Source of the DNA: Owenia fusiformis
Lineage: Eukaryota > Annelida > Polychaeta > Sabellida > Oweniidae
DNA: 64,000 nt
Assembly: GCA_903813345.2 (NCBI GenBank)
Contig: CAIIXF020000009.1
Location: 37,381,759-37,445,758 of the forward strand
Direction: 5' to 3'
This document shows, piece after piece, positions 14,601-26,600 of this stretch. The translations under genes were made by a program, and so were the position numbers. Numbering within the stretch: position 1 is the first letter of the stretch; every line of letters begins with the position of its first letter. The notes under the pieces were generated by a model. It saw only the letters and a program-made list of their open reading frames with translations. It searched no databases and was not told the origin of the DNA.

Positions 14601-17600
14601 TCTATCAATAATTAACTGATATTTGGGATCATTGAGTTTAGTTTTTGACTTAGTAAAGATCATATAATTAGTTTTATCTATGTTGAGTGAAAGTTTATTG
14701 CTCTTGAACCAATTAGAAATATTAATCATTTCATTATTTGCAATTTTGAATAAGTTTTCTAGGTTATCATCTTCGAGGCATATATTAGTATCATCAGCAA
14801 AAATAACTAATTTGAAAATATCTGATACCTTAAAAAGATCGTTTATATATAGTGTAAATAGTACTGGTCCCAAGACAGAGCCTTGAGGGACAATGCATAT
14901 TACAGTTTAACAATATTCATTAATTTACTATACTATGTATAGTGTCTTAAAAATTAAAAATTCGATAAATAATGCCATATGTTTTCAATAGCCTATACAT
15001 GTGACATCACATTCGTTGAAAACCTGTATTTTTTTTTTTAAATACACCTTTCATATCGATGACTTATGCATGGATGGAATACCTTGTGGTATTTTTAGTC
15101 ACATGGTACATGACTGACCAATCACAAACTGATTATCACTACAGGGAAATAATAATATACTTTATCTTCATGTTCTGTATACTGCTTGATTACAGCAATA
15201 ATAAATAAAAAAAATGTAGCTAAAAATGCATCAATGAAAAGTGTTACCTCACACCCATTTGCCTTTTGTTCAGAACATACAATATTTTATGTGCCTAGGT
15301 TTCGATCCTCCAAATATTGTGAAGGATCCACATGCGGGTTGTCTATTCTGCAATTACTCTAACAATCTGAGTGAGAATAAGTGATTTTCAGATATGTAAC
15401 TTCAGAGAAATTATATGATAGGAAGTTTCCAGTCAACAGATTTCTTACATATGGAATCTTTTCTCAAAAGAACTTCGTTTGATGGGATAAAGATTTCCTG
15501 TCTAATTTTGATGAAAATATTACTTTAAAAGGTTCAAAAGTAAGATACATGTATAAAACAAACTGATCCAATAAAGTACAAGTACAGGGTGACCGGAAAA
15601 AAAGGAGACTGTACTTTAATCTTGAGGAAAGTCAGAGCAAGATCTTGCTAGAGAAGCATAAGCCTTGCCCGTAGCCAGGTTTTACCAAGGGGGAGCTTTT
15701 GCAAAGGGGGAGCTTTTACTCTTTTGGCTAAAACTGCATGCAAAAAGTGCTCAGAATGGTGAAGGAGCCAAAAACTGCATGATTTAGGGTGGAGCTTCCC
15801 ACCCTCTAGCTCTCCCTGGCCATGGGACTGTTACTCAATTCACCTATTGCAACCCAAGCAATAATACAGTTTATTTGCATTTAACACAAATACAACAAAA
15901 TGAGTCTTCTCTATTTTTTATAGCATATCCCTTCTGATTCTTTGTGAATGATAAAACAAACAAAAAAACTGGCTAAGTACATGACATAGGTATGGTGAAG
16001 CACAGCCATATTTTGAAAGTATGTACCTTTTTACTTAACAAGAGATAATTGTGTCAATATAATGCTAGTAAATATATTCCTAGATCTTCAGTACTAATTA
16101 GTGTATTTCTTTATAAAGTTAATTACAATATATATCATTGACTAAAATCAATAAGGTCATAAAATAAATTATGAGCTGGTAAACAGGATTTGGCTGTCAA
16201 TATATTTAGACTTTTACATGCAGTTCAGGTTTAAGTGGTGTATATTTCTCACATTGAAAACTCTTCAAACACAATGTTGTTAATCTCAATTACAATTTAT
16301 TTATTACACCATCATCCAATCATTGGTTTTTAGGCACGACAATGTACAATAGTGTACAATAATGTTTTTACAATTATATTTATATTATATTCTCAATTCC
16401 TTCCAAGGCTCAAATAAATAATTGCATAATTAAATTAAAACATCAACATCACAAAACAATTTTTAAAGAATTAATATTTTTACAAAAACCAGAAGCAAAA
16501 ATTGTTTTCTAATACTATCAATCACTTTGACATTTAAAATGCCATTATTTTAAGAGGCAAAAATCATCAATAATGCTGGTTATAAATGCTAGTTATTACA
16601 TATAGAGTATAGCTCAAACAATTTTTGATTAAATCTTTTAAACGTGGACATGTTTTGAGAAAGTGTTTATTTATAGTAGTATTAAAAGTGCCTTTAAAAA
16701 CATGTCTCATAAATCTCAATAACAATTTAAGTCAAGTATTATTTTAAGAAAATACATGCTTGATTCGAGTGTCACTCAAGTAAAGAACAGAAAACATCCT
16801 TCTTGAGCAAAAAATTGATCAAAATATTTGCTTTATAAAATAATTCCCTTAACAGCAACAATAACAAAATCCTTATTGATTACAGGTACATTATTTTCAA
16901 AGTTATGGCCTTATATAAGGGTCAGTTAACAAGCAAAGGCCAGAAGAAACAACATCCTCATGATAGAAGACAGAAAAACATTTATTCCAGAAGATGGAAA
17001 AAGATAACACATATATTGTTACCGATGAAAAACTGGTGAGTGAAACACTGTTAAATATTAATTCCACTTGTTTGTTTTAGTGACATCTATCTCTAATGTC
17101 ATAAAAGACAATTTCATAATTTTCACTCAATTCATATGGCAGTGTTTTTTTTATTTTATTTTAGGGATTTAATATGGCTTCAAACACTAAGAGGACATAC
17201 ATTGGGGTGATAGTGACACTAGTGGCTATTGTACTGGGACTCACAGCAGGTTGTGTATACCTGGGACTTCAACATCAGATATATCAACATCATATTTCAA
17301 AGGTAACATTGACAGTCAAATTGTTCTTTCTCTAATGCTCTGCATGTATTGCATATACAATGTATTCAGTTTTGTCATCAAAGGATGGCACCCTTTGCAA
17401 TACCAATGATGCATATGAATGTTGTATTGTATAATGGACTTCAAAAAATCTTGCAGTGGATCATCTTTTGAACCATGGTAATACACCAACAATAATGTTT
17501 GACAGAGGAAAAGTATTCCTCAATACAGATATGGTGCAGAGACATCTGTGCATTAACTTAGATATTTCAACATGTATTACATATCTTGTCTTCAAACCTT

Positions 17601-20600
17601 CAGAGTTGATTGATGATTAAATATCATTTATCATCGGCAAAAAATCAAAGAGATTGGTCTATAAAAAGCACCCGTGCAAAAAAGTGTCTATTACTTGATC
17701 ACCCCTTGTATAGATTAATGGTACTGCTATCAGTATTTTTCTTTTGTTTTTTTTCTGACATGTGGTACTTATTTTAAAAGTGTTTCCTCACAGGGCATAC
17801 AAAGCTATAAAGTGAATGTTCACAATCCTGATGGGACAACAGTTCGAGAAGTCATTGACGAAGACAGAGAGAATGGTTTTGAAATTCACCATGTGTCCAA
17901 CCAGGCTATTCTTACTCATCACAAATTGGTGAGTGCTAAACCAGGCTATTTTTACTCATCACAAATTGGTGAGTGTTAAACCAGGCTATTTTTACTCATC
18001 ATAAATGGTGAGTGCTAAACCAGGCTATTCTTACTCATCAAATATTGGTGAGTGCTAAACCAGGCTATTTTTACTCATCATAAATTGGTGAGAGCTAAAC
18101 CAGGCTATTCTTACTCATCACAAATTGGTGAGTGCTAAACCAGGCTATTCTTACTCATCATAAATTGGTGAGTGCTAAACCAGGCTATTCTTACTCATCA
18201 CAAATTGGCGAGTGCTAAACCAGGCTATTCTTACTCATCACAAATTAGTGAGTGCTAAACCAGGCTATTCTTACTCATCACAAATTGGTGAGTGCTAAAC
18301 CAGGCTATTTTTACTCATCACAAATTGGTGAGTGCTAAACCAGGCTATTCTAACACATCACAAATTGGTGAGTGCTAAACCAGGCTATTCTTACTCATCA
18401 CAAATTAGTGAGTGCTAAACCAGGCTATTTTTACTCATTACAAATTGGTGAGAGCTAAACCAGGCTATTTTTACTCATCACAAATTAGTGAGTGCTAAAC
18501 CAGGCTATTTTTACTCATTACAAATTGGTGAAAGCTAAACCAGGCTATTTTTACTCATCACAAATTGGTGAGTGCTAAACCAGGCTATTTTCACTCATCA
18601 CAAATTGGTGAGTGCTAAACCAGGCTATTCTAACTCATCACAAATTGGTGAGTGTTAACAAAGAGCATTTATGATAAAGAGTACCATAAAGGTTAATACA
18701 TCAATCCAAATAATATGATTTAATCCCCAGGGCAAAATCTGTTGAGTTAGCTAAAGTAACATCAACTTCCCAGAGTGGTACTGAATAAAATATGTTTTCT
18801 CAAATCATTTCATATTTTGAAAATTTCATGCTAGAACTAACTAGCCAATATTGGTAATGTCAAACAAGGTTCAACAAAATGTCACAACCTACAGATGCCA
18901 AAGACTGACCACTGGAGCCAAATGCAAATTACAAATGGTGGCTACATGTCATTACTTCTTCAGCACTAGTTCTGATGAAGAGCAGTTTTATTTGTAACAA
19001 ATTGTTGATAGATAGTGATGGATAATATGAGCTAATAAAATGAGATTAATTGTATCAGTTGTATCTATTACTAACTGAAAATTCTTACAAATGTACTTTC
19101 AGGGTATCAATGTGATGAGACTAACAGTGGAGAAGATGTGCTTCATTAGAGAGTTGATTGATGAAAAAAATAAGAAAAGGAGAGACAGAGAAGACAAAGA
19201 CAATGAAGTAATTTACAAAATATTTTTATTGGTTTAGTTTACTACTCAATTTAAATGATATTGTTGATGCAAATGTATACTCTTTCACTACCCCCCATAT
19301 ATGGCTCCTTGGGGTCAGGTTAAAATGTGGAATAATTGTGAAAAGAAACATGTGAATATCACACCCGGTGATCGTGAATATGGGACGGAGGGGGGGAGCA
19401 GGCAATTTCTGCTAGGAAATTCAACAAATCTGGAAGATTTATTTTTTCAAGAAAAAGTTTACTATTGAATTGCTAAATGGATAGGCACACGGTATGGTAG
19501 AATATGTTAGGTTTTCTGGGATTTTTTCTGAAACGATACGCATCTAAGGTATGAGATCTATTAAAAAAGGCGCAAGGCCATCAACAGGCACAAATCAACG
19601 TTTTTGCTATAAATCAAGCAACAATGGTCTGGACGACCTGTAATAAATACTTGTAAGTGAAGTTATCATAACTAAATTAATGTCATTGCTGAATTTATAA
19701 AATAAGTTTCCATATGTGAAATAAAAAATAATCGAAAATAATGAATTTGGGACGGAGGGGGGGAGGGGACGGAGGGGGGAGCAATATGTATATAAGACAT
19801 GATTAGAGATGTTTCGCGACTTTAAGTCCTCTTACTCCAAATGTCCCAATTTTTCAGTCTCCAGGGGTATATCATCCAGTTTCTTACTAAGTTAATGAGT
19901 TAATTTTTCAAATACAAGAATTGGTGTGAAGTTGTTTCACTTTATAGAATTATTACTCCCCCCCTCCGTCCCCTCCCCCCCTCCGTCCCATTTTAATTAT
20001 TTTCGATTATTTTTTATTTTACGTATGGAAACTTATTTTATAAATTCAGCAATGACATTAATTTAGTTATGATAACATCACTTACAAGTATTTATTACAG
20101 GTCGTGTAGTCCATTGTTGCCTGATTTATAGCAAAAACTTTGACTTTTGCACGTTGGTTGCGTTGCGCCTTTTTTAATAGATCTTATATCTTAAAAGAGT
20201 ATCGGTTGAAAAATAATCCTAGAATACCTAACATATTTTATCATACCGTGTGTTTATTCAATTTGCAATTCAATCGTAAACTCTGTCTTGAAAAAATAAT
20301 TTTACCAGATTTGTTGAATTTTCTAGCGGAAATTGCCTGCTCCCCCCCTCCGTCCCATTTTCACGATCACCGGGTGTGAATATACTACTAAAGTTTCAAA
20401 CAATAATATTTATTACTTTGGTTTAAAATGAAAACTTAAGGTTTTCGTGAAAAATTCCCCTTATTTTTAGAGGCGGCCATCTTGAAAAAAGGTTGTGTAA
20501 AACTAGTCACCAATATACATCTTTCAACCAAATATGAATAAAATCTGTCTACTAGTATTTGAGATATCTTCAAGACAGATGGACGGATGGACTGACAGAC

Positions 20601-23600
20601 AGAGGGCTTCACTATATCCCTACAGAACTTCCTTGGGATAATAAGCATCCATGTACATGTATATGAATATATGCTTCATTTTAGGGGGTCATTGATGTGA
20701 CTGTAGATGAAGTAAGAGAATATAACTATGTAAAATCAGATCGACCAGTGAACATGGCTGCCCTGGGTGATGCGATAGGAGAGTTCTGCAAGGGCACTGA
20801 GATATCTTGGGTTGAGAGAACCAATGAAGGTGACGAACAAGCACAAGAGATTCCTCCAGGTATTGCTCATGAATTTCTGTCAGAAAGATGAAGAGACAAA
20901 ATTTCATTCAGATGATGGCAAAAGAGAAACTGCCTTATCAGCATAATATTAATTTTTCTTACAAAAAGGAAATGAGGTACACTGTATTTGTTTTCCTTTT
21001 TGGTACAAATGTTTTCACAGATTTATCCATGCTAGTGGATAAGTGGGCGTGTGGGAGTATTGCACCTGACATTAATGTTGCACTGTAAGAAGTCCTACTT
21101 TTTGTCCAAAGTCTATGAGTAAATGTTGTTATTATATATTGTTGTTATATTTATTATCTGTTTCAAAATGTATGGAGAATCAATATTTTTCCAAAATTTT
21201 CTTTCCAATTATTTTTCAACTTTTTTTCAATATTTTCTTTCCAATTATTTTCTAAAATTTTTTTAAATTTTTTTTTAAATAACCAAAAATCAGGATACAG
21301 GATATATCTTACCAACTTATTTCCCTAAAACTCTAGTGGGCATAGGATAAAGCTGAATCTTTCGTTTCTACCTTCTACAGTTGTCAATAATCAACAAGAA
21401 GAATGATGCCTATCAATTGTTAAGAAGTTTAAGTACATATTGCACATTGCTTCTATGTAAGAATGTTCAGTCCTATGACTACTGAATACCTGTCAATGAA
21501 ACTTTTCTAATTGAGCACCTGTTCGGTGGAACACACGTTGCAGTTCCGAGGGTGTTCTACATAAAAAGGTTTTACTGCTTGCTAATATTTCCAGGTCTAG
21601 CTCATTCTCGAGAAAAGCGGCAGAGATCACCAAGCTATACAAAGACTTGCTGGATGGAAGATGAAGAGTACTGTGCAAGAAAAGGATGGCTTTTCAGAGC
21701 AGGGAAGTGTCTTGACTGGTCAAGTCATTGGGTTGAAAAATGTGAAACGGTTTATTCGTAACAATACCAAAATGATAGAGTGCATTAAAAACCAATAAGC
21801 TTTAATCATGAAGTGCTGTAAATACATTTTGAACCATATAGTAAAAGTGCTATTTAAATCTAATATAATGATAATACTTGTTATCAATTGACTCTAATGA
21901 GAGCAGGTATCAACTTCTTTATTAAACGACTGATGTATGTGATGATACAGTATTCATATACTGCATGATGGTTATGTTAAGGCATTGGATATGGAGTATA
22001 TCCTGAGGGAAATATAGATATTCTACCAAGAAGACTAAGCAATGCATGATCAAAAATATTCTGAAAAAACTTGCCTTATATTGTATTGCTAGCCATAGGA
22101 TGACACTGGCCGGAGAGAATGTAAAGCTGATGAAAAATGTTAAAACTATTTTTGTGTGTTTATATTAATTGTACATATTGTAAATAATTATCACTGGTTC
22201 TCTAAGAAGACCTTGAACTGAGCTACCCAAAATAAATATATTTTTTAAATCAAATCAAAAATGTGGAATTTGTGAAGGACTTTTGGATGAAAGGAGAAAT
22301 ATATACTCTATTATGTTACTTACCTTTTGGGGGTCTCAGAATTTTTCCATTTTCCTTGGACCATCCAACAGGATGGAGGCAGGGGCTGGAGATTGAACTC
22401 CAATATTCAGTCTGTTCAGCACAGTTATCCAATTGAACAAGTATCCGCCCACCATGTATATCTTTCACAGTCCCTACGTACATAACATCTGGGTGTTCTT
22501 TACTTGGGGCTTCTAGCTTCCTCCCTACTTTAAAGCTATGGTTTGACAGCACCTAGGTGTGAAACATCAATCTTGGTTAAATGGGATTTCATCACAAAAA
22601 CATGTATGTAGGTTAAATTGGGGTTATACAAAACATTAACATATCACATTGAACTTTTTAGTTCATATGTTTGAGGGATGAGAACACTTACTTCAATCTC
22701 TAAATGTACAGGCCCGTAGCCAGGTGGGGTTCACAGGGTTCGGGCGAACCCCCCTGGCCAAAAATTCTTTCAAAATCATGCAGTTTTTCACCATTTTGAG
22801 CAGTTCTCAAGTGATTTTAGCCATATTTGGGCCAAAATTGTCAAATGTGAACCCCCCTTACCTGGAAATCTTTGAAAACTGAACCCCCCCTTGGCAAATC
22901 CTGGCTACGGGCCTGATGTACCTATAGACTATTTCTGACTCATAGGATTCCAAATGAAATGAAGGACCCACGGTCCTGTGCTCACACAGTTTGGAACCTT
23001 CAGAGGAATGTATATCCTGACTTTCAAACAAAAATATTGACTTGGATTTGTAGTCTCGAACTTTAAGAAACTTAGATAGCACAGTTGTGTGACCTAGTTT
23101 GATGACCTTTGACCTTGAAAATTTTACTTATTCAGAGCTCAGTAAGGTCTTTGTGATTAAACTGACCAAAATTTACATCTAAAAATCAATTTGAAAAATC
23201 AACTTTTTTGACCTTTCGAAGGTCACTGAAGGTCAACTAAAGGTCAAATCCTAAAACTAATGTCAGATTTGAACTCCTGGCAACTTGTAGGTGATTTTCC
23301 TCAAAAAAATTGGTCAAATTGAAGCAAGTTGAAAAATAACTTATTTTTACTGTTTTTTGACGTCAAATATCTCAAAAACTGTAAAAATTTGATGCTGACA
23401 TATATTGAGCAATATGTAGGGATACTTATATCTAGTAATGATGTAATTCATTGCAAGAAATGATCAAGTATAAGGCAAACTTTGAGAAACTTGTCAATCA
23501 CAAAACCTGCCATTGACTTTATACATGAGAAAGTTTCCTGAAAATGACCAAGTCCGACTTTTTGTCAAATTTTACAGAGTAAACACCAAAAACTGTAATT

Positions 23601-26600
23601 CCAAGAGCTTTGAAATCTTCAGAGGACATAAGTTGCATATACAGCAACTACTAAAAGTTATTTGAAAGTTCTACTTCAACAAAGTGTCTAGTATTTACAG
23701 AAAATTTGACTTTTTGACAATGGCGTTGATAGGTCAAATAGGCATTATGGATATGCATAAAATGAATGTGGATATGACTCAATCCGAATAGCAGTTTGGA
23801 CGGATGGACGGACGGACCAACGGACGGACGCCTGGTCGATCCCATAGGCTCACTGTGTGAGCCAAAAAGTATGAAGAGAAACTTGATTTCTTATTTATGC
23901 TCTTCTCTATTCTCAAACACTGGTTGGAAAATAAACAACTGGTAATAACTCTAGTAATTTGTGGCAAGAAAATTAACAATGCAAGACTCAATGTTTATAG
24001 ATGAGACTTGGAAGTATTACCTGTGTGTTGATACCGTTTTGAAAGAGGGATTCTGGTGCTGCTTCCATCTTTGTTTTCTTCAGGTACGATTGCCATGGAA
24101 ACTCTCCAGAATACCCTGTAAATGCTACAATACATTATTGCCATGGAGACTCAACAGAATACCCTGTAAATGCTACAATACATTATTGCCATGGAGACTT
24201 ACCAGAATACCCTCTAAATGCTACAATACATTATTGCCATGGAGACTTACCAGAATACCCTGTAAATGCTACAATACATTATTGCCATGGAAACTCTCCA
24301 GAATACCCTATAAATGCTACAATACATTATTGCCATGGAAACTCTCCAGAATACCCTGTAAATGCTACAATACATTATTGCAATGGAGACTCACCAGAAT
24401 ACCCTGTAAATGCTACAATACATTATTGCCATGGAGACTCACCAGAATACCCTGTAAATGCTACAATACATTATTGCCATGGAGACTCATCAGAATACCC
24501 TGTAAATGCTACAATACATTATTGCCATGGAAACTCTCCAGAATACCCTGTAAATGCTACAATACATTATTGCCATGGAGACTCACCAGAATACCCTATA
24601 AATGCTACAATACATTATTGCCATGGAAACTCTCCAGAATACCCTGTAAATGCTACAATACATTATTGCCATGGAAGCTCTCCAGAATACCCTGTAAATG
24701 CTAAAATACACTATTGCCATGGAGACTCGCCAGAATACCCTGTAAATGCTGCAATACATTATTGCCATGGAAACTCTCCAGAATACCCTGTAAATGCTAC
24801 AATAAGTTGTTGCCATGGAAACTCTCCAGAATACCCTGTAAATGTTACAATAAATTATTGCCATGGAAACTCTCCAGAATACCCTGTAAATGTTACAATA
24901 AATTATTGCCATGGGAACTCTCCAGAATACCCTGTAAATGTTACAATAAATCATTACCATCTCTCCCAAATTCACTGTAAATATAAATATAACATTATAT
25001 CATTGCCAGATTTCCCTGTAAATAAAACAGTAAATTATTCCTATGGAAACTCTTAATAAATACCCTGTAAAAATTACAATGAATTACTAAAACGGAAACA
25101 AATATTAATGTTATTTTTGATGTTAACAAAGAATGATTACATAATTTATAAGAAACTAATATTTTTATTTTTAAATGAAATTTATGATATATTTTACCTC
25201 ATATAAAAAACATAGTCAAATCCATGTGAAAACACTCAGATACTAACAGAATGAGAGCCCTTTAACAAACTGTAGGCTAGTAGTTGTCACACAGGAGAAA
25301 TAAAAGTAAATCACAAAATCAAAAGCATTACAAGCAAATTCAGATCTATAATGATGACATAGTCATTATCAAAAATGATGCCACTAAAAACTATGTCATG
25401 TTTGCTATCATAAACAATATGCCCTTTACCACTCCTAATAGCATAAGTTCTCATTTTATATTAAAATATACCAATAAGAATACATAATAGGTCTACATAA
25501 TATCAAATTGCAAGCTTGTTCCTCTAATTAAAGGCACAAGAAGAGATAAAGTTGCGTTGAGAGTAAGTAAAAATTGTCACAATTTTACAATGTTTGCTCT
25601 CGCCATTCTATGTCAAGTCTATTTTCTAAAAAGTCCAACATTTCTGATTCTGATATTTAAGGTTATTCGAAACACAAAAGTAGGTTTTCATTACAGGGTG
25701 GCCCAGAGGTAAGATCAAAGACATTGCTTCTTCAATACTACTGATGCAATCATCATGAAACCTGGTACACAATGTATCCAAACATTACTCTGTTAATACC
25801 CTGAGATTAATGATTCAACCATTTAATTGGTCAATATCATGTATGCTATGGTAACCCATATGATGTTACGTCACCTGGAGCAAAACATTTGCTCTGGTGA
25901 TTGTCACATCAATGTGATGTCACATTTCTAAAATCATATTTATATTTTCAACAATTCTTTGCTTTTTACAAGTCAAGTGATTTTCTAAGGTTTATAAATG
26001 ATCTCATATTTCAGTTGAAGGCAACCAAGAAGTAAATCATGTTAAGTAAAAGAGCAATACAACAATTCTCAAGTCTTATGAATGCAAGAAAGGAATGGGT
26101 ACAATATGTGGGGAAGACTGGAGGATAAAAAGGCAGGTTAATGCAACACCAAATCAGTCCTAGTGTAAAAGAAGTCACTCCTCAAACCTGAACTCAAATT
26201 CTACTCTTTTTTGTTCTTGATATCTTAAAAATCATTTCATTATTTTGGTACTCCATCACTATGTGTGTACTATAATAGGGAGGTTAAGATACGTGAATTG
26301 AGAGCAGGAAAGTAATCTCCGGGGGTTAAAATATTACACGCTCACATACAGGTTCCTTTAAAAATGTGTAACTTAACCTCCTTAATATGTAAATAAAATG
26401 TAAATAAAATGTAAATAAATGTACAATTGTTTCAAATGATTTTTTACTTTTTAATATAAAGCAAATGTCATCTAAAACATATATTGCAACAGATTTATAA
26501 TATGCCTTATTTAAAGTGCCAATTCGGTAATGTCCATTTATTTTTCTTTGTACAAATAGATTCAATGGGTATTGGTTGGTAGAAATAGTATACCAACAGA

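Noticed and set aside
20140-20379. 79-codon plus-strand ORF
   Set aside because: It is the right arm of the fold-back element at 19360-20378.
20689-20907. Minus-strand ORF opposite BRICHOS exon 5
   Set aside because: Shadow of the real exon on the plus strand, which has matching splice sites and paralogue support.
23961-24704. A 247-codon ATG-started frame through the 48-bp repeats (LLPWRLTRIPCKCYNT unit)
   Set aside because: Stops within the array at 24702; copy variants are non-conservative in this frame (Cys to Tyr or Ser, Thr to Lys); and it crosses a strong acceptor at 24083. The other plus frame fits coding far better.
24583-24975. A 130-codon minus-strand frame over the same repeats
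   Set aside because: A by-product of a repeat length divisible by three; no start context, donor or acceptor supports it.
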